A stretch of DNA of 64,000 nucleotides from Bacillus sp. CH140a_4T (lineage in GTDB: Bacteria > Bacillota > Bacilli > Bacillales > Bacillaceae_G): assembly GCF_008923725.1 (NCBI RefSeq), contig NZ_WBPF01000005.1:1000951-1064950 (forward strand), given 5' to 3'. The stretch's first letter is position 1. The number at the start of each line of letters is the position of its first letter. Positions 37,346 to 47,360 of the stretch are shown piece after piece. Made by a program: the position numbers and the translations under genes. The notes beneath the pieces were generated by a model. It saw only the letters and a list, made by a program, of their open reading frames with translations. It was not told where the DNA came from and searched no databases.

Positions 37346-37609
37346 AATTTATATATAACCTCCAACTAAGATAGAAGTTGAATTCCGATAGAAAATTCAA
37401 ACTCACATCAGTAGATTGGGATAAATATTTTATATTCCGCTTACATACGTATCCCTTTAATAGAATACTATGCATTATATAAATACGATGTTAGGGCTAT
37501 TACTTCATGTTTTCTAATTAAAATCAAGTTTCGTTTCATACTAACATGCTTCAACAACACTATACTTCCTTAATAATTCAAATTGGTATAATATCTATAC
37601 TTTTTATAG
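37346..37609. other. AT-rich spacer inside the EPS operon
   Basis: 264 bases between the flippase and beta-helix genes. I see only the GGAGG ribosome site of the latter (minus strand near 37363) and no ORF, promoter or terminator I can support. Confidence 0.5.
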
Positions 37610-39148
37610 CTAAATAACGTTTTGTTTCTTTTTAATTTGTAAAAACATCATACTAAAGATATTCCTTATATATTGAAATTCTGTGCTTTTATAAAAAATT
37701 AAAATGTATATTACATTTGGTACTAATAAGCAAATCACACCTTTTCCGACTAACGAAATAAAGGTACTACCTTCTATGAAATAATTACATATACTTGTAG
37801 TAATGAAACCTGTTACAACAGTTAAAAATATATAAAATACATATGTTATAAAATACTTCCAAACCGATTTCTTAAAAAGATTTTTATATACAATATAAGG
37901 CTGAATCCAAAGTACAGTAGCAATTGTACTAATCGCCGTTCCTATGAATATACCTACCAATCCAAACATTTTGGCTAATAGAATAGATAAACTTAAATTG
38001 ATTATCGCTTCAACTAACGGAATATACTTATCTTGTACAAATAATCCCGCTTTATTTTTAAAAATAGCTATCGCGGTTCGCATCCCTGTTAAATAAAAGT
38101 TTATGAGTATCACTACAAAAACCATGTTATTTAATAAATACTTCTTATCAAGCCACCACCCTATAAATGGCTCTAACAGATTAAATAAAAATATGGTACA
38201 AAAAGAAAAGATCCAAAAATTCACTAAATAAGTCACTTTAAATATTTCATAATTTTTGTCATTATTCTCAGTTGCGATTAGATTTCCTACACTTGCCTCA
38301 ATACCATTTAATATAGGATTTACTACGGCTGCTAATTGATTTATTATCATTGTATAGTTCGAATATATCCCGACCATAGCAAGACCTACAAAAGATGAAA
38401 TCAGTATATTATCCGTTCCAAATACAATGTATCCTCCAATATTATGCAAAAACATTGCCTTTACATTTATAATTAATTTTTCTTTCGTATCATTATCTAT
38501 ATAATACTTCTTTTTTGTCTTTATATAAGGATAGTTCTTATTCACAATCCTACCGTTTACGACATTTTGAATTACATATATACTCAACTCTATAATTAAA
38601 TACAAAATATAATTTTTCGTGTACATTAATATAAATATTTTGAATATTGTAGTTAGCACTTGGAATAAGAGATCTACCCTAGCCAATATGTATCCTCTTT
38701 GATCTGCTTGTATTAAAGACCTCTTATGAGCATTTAAATAGGTAACTACATTTTTCACCACGAATATCGAATAGATTATCGCAACATTCGATATAGACTC
38801 CCCATCTTTCATTAAATAACTTAAAACAGGATATATCATAGCACTTATTACTAGAATAATGATTGCTAAAATCTGATAAATTTTTTTATATAATTGAACT
38901 AGAGCTATAATTTTATACTGATTATTTTCTGCCAATGGTTTATACAAATTGTATACTATACTTGCTCCTATACCAGCCTCAATTAACACTAACATGGATA
39001 AAACATTAATTAACAAACCATCTATCCCTAAATACTCTATTCCTAAACTATCTAAAAAAACTTTCCTAGATATAAACCCTAGAATAACAATAACCATTTG
39101 AGAAAATATACTTATTGATATATTCTTGATTGAATGCATCGTTCGCAT
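37610..39148 (-). CDS. Polysaccharide flippase (Wzx/MATE-like, oligosaccharide flippase family)
   Basis: 512 residues with about 12-14 membrane helices. It begins MRTMHSIKNISISIFSQMVI and includes 'RKVFLDSLGIEYLGIDGLLI', the typical entry of polysaccharide-transporter PST proteins. It would flip the lipid-linked repeat unit to the outer face for EpsG-type polymerisation. AAGGGGA precedes the ATG. The A+T bias is stronger than in neighbouring core genes, usual for polysaccharide loci. Confidence 0.88.
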   Translation of the reverse strand: MRTMHSIKNISISIFSQMVIVILGFISRKVFLDSLGIEYLGIDGLLINVLSMLVLIEAGIGASIVYNLYKPLAENNQYKIIALVQLYKKIYQILAIIILVISAMIYPVLSYLMKDGESISNVAIIYSIFVVKNVVTYLNAHKRSLIQADQRGYILARVDLLFQVLTTIFKIFILMYTKNYILYLIIELSIYVIQNVVNGRIVNKNYPYIKTKKKYYIDNDTKEKLIINVKAMFLHNIGGYIVFGTDNILISSFVGLAMVGIYSNYTMIINQLAAVVNPILNGIEASVGNLIATENNDKNYEIFKVTYLVNFWIFSFCTIFLFNLLEPFIGWWLDKKYLLNNMVFVVILINFYLTGMRTAIAIFKNKAGLFVQDKYIPLVEAIINLSLSILLAKMFGLVGIFIGTAISTIATVLWIQPYIVYKNLFKKSVWKYFITYVFYIFLTVVTGFITTSICNYFIEGSTFISLVGKGVICLLVPNVIYILIFYKSTEFQYIRNIFSMMFLQIKKKQNVI

Positions 39149-39209
39149 GATTAATCCCCTTCATTAACTAGATCATTTCTAAGTAGAAAGAATCCTCATA
39201 ACAATAAAG

Positions 39210-40109
39210 TTATATTATCCTGGCAATAATTTCACCCTCATAATTTAAGTCACTAATTGCATTCACATTAGTTCCAGCATTTACTTCACCAACATACTTA
39301 TTTTTTATAGGTTGTTTTTCTGTCGCTTTCTTCAAAAACCATTCATACTCTATATCAATATGACCAATATCTAGCGTTTGATATCCAACAGAAGATAAAT
39401 CATACGCTAATACCGTAGCTGTTGGGCCTAGTGCAATTAATATTAATTTCGATTTTTTTTGCTTTTTTGCTAGCTCTAAAATTTCCCTATACTTCGCAAA
39501 AGCATTTTTCGATGGGCATATTATTCTATCAATTGTTTTAACATTTTTAAAAAGATCGTTTCCTACCCCTAGTCTACTTTGTGCCCCTTCAATAATGATT
39601 ATTTCTCTCCCATTCCAAATATCTTTCATTTTATCAAAGCGAATTCTAACCATACTCTTATCTTGATGATCTATATATAACCTTGTAACTAAGGCATCGT
39701 AATATTCTTTATTCATACGTATACTCTTATAAATTCTGCTACGATTTAACTCTAAATATTTTTCCCAATACCCTCTTGATTTGTCCGTGCACCAATTTAA
39801 ATCTTCAAAAACATTCGGAATACAAACTAAATGGCCCATCTTATTACTCTTAATAACTTCATCCAGTCTATCCTTTAATTCTTTTGAATACGGCTGAAAA
39901 ATTAAATTTTCTCCATTTATAAGAGCAAATTCCCCATCACCAAATCTACTTACTGAACAATTATTATCTATAATATAGTCAAGTGTTTCATCAACACTTT
40001 TCACTATTGGCGGCTTCCTTTTCATAGTAATCACCCTATTATATTGAATAGTCACTTCATTCCTCGTCCCAATATATAAATAATATAATTTCAACAAAGA
40101 CTTCTTCAT
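39210..40109 (-). CDS. GT-D fold glycosyltransferase (DUF1792-like)
   Basis: 299 residues. 'SVDETLDYIIDNNCSVSRFG' followed by 'DGEF' carries the D-x-E motif of the DUF1792/GT-D family, and 'IIIEGAQSRLGVGNDLF' is the typical middle motif. Known members add glucose during streptococcal adhesin glycosylation; here it likely adds one sugar of the EPS repeat or its decoration. It overlaps the GT2 gene by four bases. Confidence 0.78.
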   Translation of the reverse strand: MKKSLLKLYYLYIGTRNEVTIQYNRVITMKRKPPIVKSVDETLDYIIDNNCSVSRFGDGEFALINGENLIFQPYSKELKDRLDEVIKSNKMGHLVCIPNVFEDLNWCTDKSRGYWEKYLELNRSRIYKSIRMNKEYYDALVTRLYIDHQDKSMVRIRFDKMKDIWNGREIIIIEGAQSRLGVGNDLFKNVKTIDRIICPSKNAFAKYREILELAKKQKKSKLILIALGPTATVLAYDLSSVGYQTLDIGHIDIEYEWFLKKATEKQPIKNKYVGEVNAGTNVNAISDLNYEGEIIARII

Positions 40110-41080
40110 ATATGTCCCCTTTCCGCAAAATTATTAATTAAAAATTTATACAATAATGGATGTAGCTTAGTCGCCAATAATAAAAACTTTACACTTTTCC
40201 CATACTCTTTTAAACGCATTGTTTTATAAAAATAACGATTCAATATACCAATAACCTTATAATATTTACTCTTATGCTCATTAAGTCTTCCACTCACTGA
40301 TATTAAATTTAAAACTACCATCGAACAATTTCCTAGTTTTAATATAACTAGGTTATATAACTCCTTATAATATCGCTCCATAAATTTACACATTTCATCA
40401 TAAATTAAGACTGAATCAATTTTAATCTCTTTTATAGCCTGATCCATCATACTATTATCACGCTTTATATAATGATATTTAGGTTCTCCTATGAAACATA
40501 CTTTTTTACACTTATGAATAACTTTATACGTAAATGCTGTATCTTCATATGACATACCTATCGGAAATTTAATATCCTCTAATAACTGTCTTTTGAAAAG
40601 TTTAGTCCAAACAACTTCATCATACAAATCCCCTTCTAGCATCGCTTTCATCGCGCTATATCTATCATGAATTACAAACGGATGGCTGCTTGAAATTACC
40701 GTTTTATCATTGTAATGAATTTCACTACTACAAATAGCTATATCACAATCCTGTTCTACGCACATGCCATACAACAATTCATACATATCCGCTTCTATCC
40801 AATCGTCACTATCAACAAATCCTATATAATCTCCCTGCGCTATGTCTAATCCAGCATTTCTTGCAGAAGATAATCCACCATTTTCCTTATGGATTACTTT
40901 AATTCGGCTATCTTGATTCGCATATCTATCACAAATCTCACCACAACTATCAGGAGATCCATCATTAACAAGTATCAGCTCAAACTCTTTGAACGTTTGT
41001 TTTAATATAGAATCAATACATTTATGTATATACTGCTCAACTTTATAAACGGGAACAATAATACTAATTTTAGGATTCAT
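40106..41080 (-). CDS. Family 2 glycosyltransferase (EpsJ-like)
   Basis: 324 residues, a GT-A fold: 'PKISIIVPVYKVEQYIHKCI', 'ILVNDGSPDS', 'NGGLSSARNAGLDIA' and the metal-binding 'IGFVDSDDWIE'. It adds one sugar from a nucleotide donor to the growing lipid-linked repeat. It lies 22 bases after a GT4 gene. Donor unknown. Confidence 0.9.
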   Translation of the reverse strand: MNPKISIIVPVYKVEQYIHKCIDSILKQTFKEFELILVNDGSPDSCGEICDRYANQDSRIKVIHKENGGLSSARNAGLDIAQGDYIGFVDSDDWIEADMYELLYGMCVEQDCDIAICSSEIHYNDKTVISSSHPFVIHDRYSAMKAMLEGDLYDEVVWTKLFKRQLLEDIKFPIGMSYEDTAFTYKVIHKCKKVCFIGEPKYHYIKRDNSMMDQAIKEIKIDSVLIYDEMCKFMERYYKELYNLVILKLGNCSMVVLNLISVSGRLNEHKSKYYKVIGILNRYFYKTMRLKEYGKSVKFLLLATKLHPLLYKFLINNFAERGHI

Positions 41081-41102
41081 AATTGCACCCTTTCCTTTGC
41101 AA

Positions 41103-42281
41103 TTAACTTAGAAAACTATTTACCTTTTCTAATTTGTTAAATTCCTCTTTTAACAAATTAGTCGTTACCTCTTCGCGCACTCTTTGTTGATCCAAAAGAT
41201 ATTTAATCTTGTTATATAGACTCTCCTCATTACATTCAGCAACAAAACCATTATATCCATCTTTTATTTGCTCATTTGCGCCTGTAAAATTAGTCGTAAC
41301 AATAGGCTTTTTTAGGCATTTTGCCTCAGCTAACGTAAGACAATACCCTTCATGCCTAGAGGTTTGAACATATATATCTGATTGATTTACATATGGATAC
41401 GGATTAATTGCCGATCCTAATAATAGAAAATCCTGTTTCAAATTATACTTACATATTAATGTCTCATAATACTCTCTATTCTCTCCTTCCCCAATACAGT
41501 ACCATCGTACTTCGTATCCCTCTTTACGTAGCATTGATAAAACTTTAATTGCAAGGTCTTGACCTTTTTCTTTTGAAAGTCTACCTACTGTTACTATCTT
41601 TATACCTTTATATCCATTGTCAAATTCTACTTTTTCTTTTGCCATTTCATTTATTAAATCTGGAAGTACAATATTTAAAAAGACACTCGCCTTACTTTCT
41701 ACTTGAGGAAACTTCTCTATTAAATGTTTTTGTGCTTCTTGAGAAACTACATATATATTATCCATTTGATCATATAATTTCTCATATAATTTTGTATTAA
41801 TTTTATGTTGAAAAACATCAAAATGTATCCAAGAAATTTTCTTTTCTGAAGTTACTCTATTAACTATATAATAATCAATTATGTCAGTAGGCCCTTGATA
41901 TGCTATTGCAATATCATATTTATTCTTGTTATACGGAATGTCTTTAAAAATCTCTTTATAGAAAACATATCTATCCTTTAATTTTTTTGATACTACATAA
42001 GTAAGTAAAAAGTTTACCCCCTTAATATATCTTGTATTTTCAAAGTACTCTTTAATCGTTTTCTTGGGTGGTTGCATAATTTTAGGTTTTATATTTTCAA
42101 ACCAAGCAACTTCTTCTATCTTTACCCAACTTGGTAATTGTTTTAAAAATCCCCCTCGCTTCTCCAGCATCAATACCGTAACATCATACTTTTCTTTTGG
42201 TATTACAGATAACAAAGAAAGAAGTGATTTTTCTACACCACCTATATTCATACTACTTACCATAAATAGCACTCTCTTCAT
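41103..42281 (-). CDS. Family 4 glycosyltransferase, tandem paralogue 4
   Basis: 392 residues, two Rossmann domains (GT-B). It opens 'KRVLFMVSSMNIGGVEKSLL' and has 'VTVGRLSKEKGQDLAIKVL' and 'DIYVQTSRHEGYCLTLAEAK' with the E-x7-E acceptor motif. It is most similar by eye to the next gene (42422-43621), with which it shares 'SWIHFD'-type and 'GPTDII/GPMDFI' segments. One of four adjacent related genes. Confidence 0.88.
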   Translation of the reverse strand: MKRVLFMVSSMNIGGVEKSLLSLLSVIPKEKYDVTVLMLEKRGGFLKQLPSWVKIEEVAWFENIKPKIMQPPKKTIKEYFENTRYIKGVNFLLTYVVSKKLKDRYVFYKEIFKDIPYNKNKYDIAIAYQGPTDIIDYYIVNRVTSEKKISWIHFDVFQHKINTKLYEKLYDQMDNIYVVSQEAQKHLIEKFPQVESKASVFLNIVLPDLINEMAKEKVEFDNGYKGIKIVTVGRLSKEKGQDLAIKVLSMLRKEGYEVRWYCIGEGENREYYETLICKYNLKQDFLLLGSAINPYPYVNQSDIYVQTSRHEGYCLTLAEAKCLKKPIVTTNFTGANEQIKDGYNGFVAECNEESLYNKIKYLLDQQRVREEVTTNLLKEEFNKLEKVNSFLS

Positions 42282-42421
42282 AACTGTCTCCTTCGACCAC
42301 CTAAAAATTTTATAACAAAATAAAAAAACATCCTCCCAAAGATGTTTTCACAAAAAACATAATTTATAATAGCGAACCGCCCATATTTCTGTAATACGAT
42401 AATAATACCTTCTCAAACAAG

Positions 42422-43621
42422 TTACATATTAGAATTGGCAATTTTATATAACTTTTTTAACTCTTCTCTCGTATCTACCACTTCCTTTTCTATATTTTTT
42501 CTCAACCGTCCTTCCAGCGATTTATTACTTAATATTTGTACAATAGAATCATACATTTGCTGCTCGTCAAATTGAACGATTAATCCATTGTGGTTATGAA
42601 TTATCTGTTCACTTGCTCCTGTAAAATTTGTACTAATAATTGGATTATTAAAACATCTGGCTTCTGCAAGTGTTATACAGTACCCCTCATGTCGAGACGG
42701 TTGTACATATATATCACATTGTTTCATAAATGGATAGGGATTCGAAACTGCTCCTAAAAATATATAATCACGTTGAACATCGTAATTTTTCACAAGTTTT
42801 TCATACATCCCTCTTTCCTTTCCATCTCCTATACAATACCATTTAACATTGTAGCCAGCTTCTTTAAGCTTAGCTAACACAGATATTGTTAAATCTTGTC
42901 CCTTCTCTATACTCAATCTACCAACAGTAAGGATTCTTACTCCCTCAAAATCATCCGCAAACCCAATTCCTTCATTTGCCATCTTACATATCATTTCAGG
43001 TGAAATAATATTTAAAAAAGTTTCTGTCTTATTTATCAATTCTGGGACAGTTTGAGTAAGTTTCATCTTTCCTAAATCTGAAACTACAAAAACATGTTGA
43101 AACTTTTTATATACTTTGTTAACAAAATGTTTATTAAAATATATCTTTTCAATATCGAAATGGATCCATTGAATCTTTTGTCTAGCCTCTATTTTATTTG
43201 CCACAAAGTAACTAATAAAATCCATTGGCCCAGCATAAGCTATAGCAATATCATAATTTCTATAAACGTCTTCATAATTTTGTAAACAATATTTTAAAAT
43301 AACACTCCGTTCTTTCATAATCTTAGAGATTACATACAACACTGCCAGTTGCAGGGCTTTTACAATTTTTCGTTGTTTTATAAGATCCGCTATAACTAAT
43401 TGTGATGGTTTATTTAATATATATTGCATTTCCTCGTAATCCTTTACATACTCAATACGAACCCCCTTTGGAATAAAATTTAAAAAATCTCCTTTTTTCT
43501 CTAACATTAAAATTGTCACTTCATATTTGTCTTTTGGGATTTCTGTTACCATATTTAATAAAGCCTTCTCCGTACCACCTATATTCATATTTATAACCAT
43601 AAAAAGTATTTTCTTTTTCAT
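42422..43621 (-). CDS. Family 4 glycosyltransferase, tandem paralogue 3
   Basis: 399 residues, GT-B. It begins 'KKKILFMVINMNIGGTEKAL', with 'ILTVGRLSIEKGQDLTISVL' and 'DIYVQPSRHEGYCITLAEAR'. GGGGGAACT precedes the ATG. The gap to the next gene in the row (140 bases) is the longest between these paralogues and contains nothing I can name. Confidence 0.88.
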   Translation of the reverse strand: MKKKILFMVINMNIGGTEKALLNMVTEIPKDKYEVTILMLEKKGDFLNFIPKGVRIEYVKDYEEMQYILNKPSQLVIADLIKQRKIVKALQLAVLYVISKIMKERSVILKYCLQNYEDVYRNYDIAIAYAGPMDFISYFVANKIEARQKIQWIHFDIEKIYFNKHFVNKVYKKFQHVFVVSDLGKMKLTQTVPELINKTETFLNIISPEMICKMANEGIGFADDFEGVRILTVGRLSIEKGQDLTISVLAKLKEAGYNVKWYCIGDGKERGMYEKLVKNYDVQRDYIFLGAVSNPYPFMKQCDIYVQPSRHEGYCITLAEARCFNNPIISTNFTGASEQIIHNHNGLIVQFDEQQMYDSIVQILSNKSLEGRLRKNIEKEVVDTREELKKLYKIANSNM

Positions 43622-43654
43622 AGTTCCCCCAATTCTTTCTCTTTATAAAATACT

Positions 43655-44836
43655 TCAATTGAAAGAAGCATATATCTTCTCAATTTCCTCTTCTGTTCCA
43701 ACCCTTTCTTTCTTTAAATTTTCACATAGCCGTTTTTTTAGCAAACCGTTTTCTATAATTTCTTTCACTCCTTCATATATTGCTTCCGAATCCATCTTCA
43801 CTATTAAACCATTCTCTCTATGTTTGATTTGATTATGAACTGTAACGAAATCGGTTACCACTATAGGCTTTTGAAATATTCTAGCCTCTGCTATCGCCAA
43901 GCCATATCCTTCATATCTAGAAGGTTGTACATATATATCACTTTGTTTTATAAAGGGATAGGGATTCTTGTAAGTACCTAATAATATAAAAGTATCGTGC
44001 AAATTATATTTACTTATCCTATCCTCGATTTCACTTTGAAGATTTCCTTCTCCAATTACATACCACTTAAATCTATACCCTTTTTGCTTTAATTTATAAC
44101 AAGCTTCTATGGCCAATTCATACCCTTTTTCATACACTAACCTACCAACCGTTAATATTCGTAATCCCTCAAACTGATCAATAAATCCTTTACTCTCATT
44201 TGCCATCGATTTAATTAACGTCGGCGATATAATATCATAGACAACTTGAATTTTGGACTCTATTTTAGGAATTTCTTGAATCAATACTTCCTTGCAAACG
44301 TCGGACACAGCTACTATTTCATTAAATTTCTCATAATAGTTCAAATCAAAATCTTTATTATATGCAGCTAACCTATAATCCGTATTCACCCAAGCAATTT
44401 TTTTGCATGCATAAACCTTATTTGCCACAAAATATGTTGGCATTCCTTGACTATAAGCTATGGCAACATCATATTCCATCTTTAAATTATCCATCCCTTT
44501 AGATACCCATCTCCAAACTACTTGAGCTGCATGTAATTTTTTATTTATGTATGGATTTCTAAGAGATATAGAAGCCCCAACTCTAAGAAATAACTCTTTA
44601 AAGTATTTATGTTTAATTAAATAATTAAATTTCTCAGCCTGTCTTTTAATAATTGTCGGTACTTCTAAAACGTTTACCTGTTTTGGAAGTAATGGTAAAT
44701 ACAATCCACTAGCAGAAAACATTAACAAATCGACTTCATATTTCGTATAATCAAATAAAGAAAGTAAAGAAACCAAACTTTTTTCAGCTCCTCCACTTTG
44801 TAGCGAATCTATAACGAATAAAATTTTTTTCTTCAT
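43655..44836 (-). CDS. Family 4 glycosyltransferase, tandem paralogue 2
   Basis: About 393 residues from the ATG at 44836 (the frame also opens at GTG 44845). GT-B with 'KKILFVIDSLQSGGAEKSLV', 'ILTVGRLVYEKGYELAIEAC' and 'DIYVQPSRYEGYGLAIAEAR'. The N-terminus keeps the paralogue signature, while the donor-side loop 'RYEGYGLAI' differs, suggesting a different sugar. Confidence 0.88.
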   Translation of the reverse strand: MKKKILFVIDSLQSGGAEKSLVSLLSLFDYTKYEVDLLMFSASGLYLPLLPKQVNVLEVPTIIKRQAEKFNYLIKHKYFKELFLRVGASISLRNPYINKKLHAAQVVWRWVSKGMDNLKMEYDVAIAYSQGMPTYFVANKVYACKKIAWVNTDYRLAAYNKDFDLNYYEKFNEIVAVSDVCKEVLIQEIPKIESKIQVVYDIISPTLIKSMANESKGFIDQFEGLRILTVGRLVYEKGYELAIEACYKLKQKGYRFKWYVIGEGNLQSEIEDRISKYNLHDTFILLGTYKNPYPFIKQSDIYVQPSRYEGYGLAIAEARIFQKPIVVTDFVTVHNQIKHRENGLIVKMDSEAIYEGVKEIIENGLLKKRLCENLKKERVGTEEEIEKIYASFN

Positions 44837-44904
44837 AACTATCACTACCCTAAAGTGTTTTTATTGAGCTCAAAACATTAACAAATCATTTACTAATTTT
44901 CCCT

Positions 44905-46107
44905 TTACGAAAGTAATGCATATAATTTATTAATTTCATTACGATTTCCATACTCACCTTTAAGAGTATTTTCTACCAGCGCTTCCCTTAACTCTTTATC
45001 TTCAATAAGTCTCTTAATCCCATTAACTAATCCGTTTATTCCCATCTCAGTTATTAATCCATCAATTCCATCCTGCACCTGACTTTTAGCAGTTGAAAAA
45101 TTAGTAATAAGTACTGGCTTCCCGATGATTTGCGCTTCACGAACTGTTACAGCTTTCCCCTCATACCTTGATGGCTGCACATATATATCACATGCTTTTA
45201 TATATGGATAGGGATTTGTCTTTTTACCTAATAAAAAGAAATGTTTTTCCAGATTAAGTTCAACTAATAACTTTCTAAGTTCCACTTCTTGTGCTCCATA
45301 CCCAACTACATACCATTCAATATCATATCCCTCGTCTAACAACTTTCTTAAGGCATGCATAGCAACGTCTATTCCTTTTGCATATGATAACCGCCCTACA
45401 GTAACAAGCTTTATTTTTCCTGATTTCATCTGTAGTTCTTTCATAACATCTTCCCTGTGTGCTTGCTCACGTACAAATTCAGGAGATAATATATTTTCTA
45501 TAATTTCAACATTTTTATTTACATTTGGTAAAACACTAAGAAATGAATCTCGACATCCTTCTGAAACTGCTACGATGTTATCCATTTTGCTCCACATTTT
45601 ATACTCCATGTTTGCATTAAGATTTATATTTGAATAATCTGTATGAATCCAACCAATCTTTCGTTTCGCTCGAACTTTATCTCCAACAAAATAATGGGGC
45701 CATAAAAAACTAATTGCTACATCATACTCCTCTTCCAGTTTCGGTATAAATGGTAAAGTTATTCTCCATCCATACTGAATAACGAAATATCCCACCTCTG
45801 CACTTTTCACATATCTCCCATGCACATCTCCTAAAATTTTCCCTAAAGTCCTTGTCATTCCAATTGTAATTTGCCCTTCTTGCAATATTTGTTTAATCGA
45901 TTTTCTAAAAGTAGTATATTGTTTTACTTCCTTTAACAAATTAGGCAGTTTAGGTAATAAAAAAAGAAACTCTCCCTCATGTTTAAATAACATTAAATCT
46001 ACATCATATTTGCTATAGTCGATTGTATTCAATAAACCAATTAAACTTCTTTCTACTCCTCCAATTGCCATATCAAATGATGTAATGAGAATTTTTTTCT
46101 TTTTCAT
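44905..46107 (-). CDS. Family 4 glycosyltransferase, tandem paralogue 1
   Basis: 400 residues, GT-B. It begins 'KKKKILITSFDMAIGGVERS', with 'KLVTVGRLSYAKGIDVAMHA' and 'DIYVQPSRYEGKAVTVREAQ'. The last motif deviates most from the other three (EGKAVTV for EGYxxTL). GAGGGAG lies before the ATG. First of the four paralogues in transcript order. Confidence 0.88.
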   Translation of the reverse strand: MKKKKILITSFDMAIGGVERSLIGLLNTIDYSKYDVDLMLFKHEGEFLFLLPKLPNLLKEVKQYTTFRKSIKQILQEGQITIGMTRTLGKILGDVHGRYVKSAEVGYFVIQYGWRITLPFIPKLEEEYDVAISFLWPHYFVGDKVRAKRKIGWIHTDYSNINLNANMEYKMWSKMDNIVAVSEGCRDSFLSVLPNVNKNVEIIENILSPEFVREQAHREDVMKELQMKSGKIKLVTVGRLSYAKGIDVAMHALRKLLDEGYDIEWYVVGYGAQEVELRKLLVELNLEKHFFLLGKKTNPYPYIKACDIYVQPSRYEGKAVTVREAQIIGKPVLITNFSTAKSQVQDGIDGLITEMGINGLVNGIKRLIEDKELREALVENTLKGEYGNRNEINKLYALLS

Positions 46108-46169
46108 TTCTTACTCCCTCATCTGATTTATTTTACTAGTTTTATTCTTATGAAAGTAATTACATTTAA

Positions 46170-47318
46170 CTATGATTCCCTATACTCTAATCCATATAAT
46201 AATAACCACTCTGGAATATTACTCTTTATATCAAAACCGAGCTTCGAGATCGTATCAGCTATTATTTCTGTATTTAATTTTTCTTTTTCCAAAACCCTTT
46301 GAATTTCTTCAGACCATATTTTAAGATTTTCATCTAAGCTAACAAATGATATTATCCCTAATCCCATATCAACATTTTTAGTTATTGTATTTGCCACTAC
46401 ACACGGAACACCTGCACACTGTGCTTCTAATGCAACAATTCCAAATCCTTCAAAAAGTGACGGAAAAAGAAAAACATCAAACATCCTTATAATTCTTGGG
46501 ATATCTTTTCTTACTCCTAAAAATCTAACTTTTTCATAGATACCTAGTCTTTTGGATTCTAGCTCAATAGATTTCTTTAACGGGCCATCTCCTACTAAAA
46601 CAAGCATAAAATTAGGATCATATTTTAATACCTCATTGAAAACTTTCAATATAAATATATGATTTTTAGATTCAGAAAAACGCCCAATATGACCAATAAC
46701 TTTCTGTTCAACTGGTATATTGAATTCATTCCTTACTGTATTATCATCCTGTATATTTACATTAACAAATTGATTAATATCTATTGCATTTTTCATTATC
46801 TTTACCTTTGAATTATCAATGTTTTTTTGAAATAAAAAACGTGCAGATTCTACACTGCACGCACAATAATTTGTTCCCGCATAAGTAATAACTGTTCGTA
46901 AAAAACTCAATAAAACTTTCCCTTTTATCCCCGATCCCATCGGCCAATTATTACTATGTGAATGACAAATCCTTATTTTTATACCAGCTATTTTAGCAGC
47001 AATAGCCACAATCCCCCCCTGATAATCAGTATGTGCATGGGCCGCCACATATTGATTATCATACATTACCTTAACAAGCTCTTTAATGTATGAGAGAGGG
47101 CCTAGCTGTCCTAAGCTAGATATTCGGTGTATTTTCCCACCTAACGCAATGATTTCCTTATCATAATCACTTTCTTCACTTTTATGAGAAACAAAATCAA
47201 ATTGCACCATTTCTCTATCTATATTCCTATATACATTCATTAATAAGGCCTCAGCGCCACCTCGGTCCATCGCACTAACGATATGTAGCACTCTTTTTGG
47301 TCGTTCTTGTTTAAACAT
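46170..47318 (-). CDS. Family 4 glycosyltransferase (EpsF-like)
   Basis: 382 residues, GT-B of the EpsF type: 'KRVLHIVSAMDRGGAEALLM', 'NVYRNIDREMVQFDFVSHK', 'VIGHIGRFSESKNHIFILKV' and 'VFLFPSLFEGFGIVALEAQC'. It is a sister of 49358-50467 rather than of the four paralogues downstream. Adds one sugar to the repeat unit. Confidence 0.88.
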   Translation of the reverse strand: MFKQERPKRVLHIVSAMDRGGAEALLMNVYRNIDREMVQFDFVSHKSEESDYDKEIIALGGKIHRISSLGQLGPLSYIKELVKVMYDNQYVAAHAHTDYQGGIVAIAAKIAGIKIRICHSHSNNWPMGSGIKGKVLLSFLRTVITYAGTNYCACSVESARFLFQKNIDNSKVKIMKNAIDINQFVNVNIQDDNTVRNEFNIPVEQKVIGHIGRFSESKNHIFILKVFNEVLKYDPNFMLVLVGDGPLKKSIELESKRLGIYEKVRFLGVRKDIPRIIRMFDVFLFPSLFEGFGIVALEAQCAGVPCVVANTITKNVDMGLGIISFVSLDENLKIWSEEIQRVLEKEKLNTEIIADTISKLGFDIKSNIPEWLLLYGLEYRES

Positions 47319-47360
47319 TGAAAATTACTCCCATCTAAGAACGATTTTCAAATATATATT

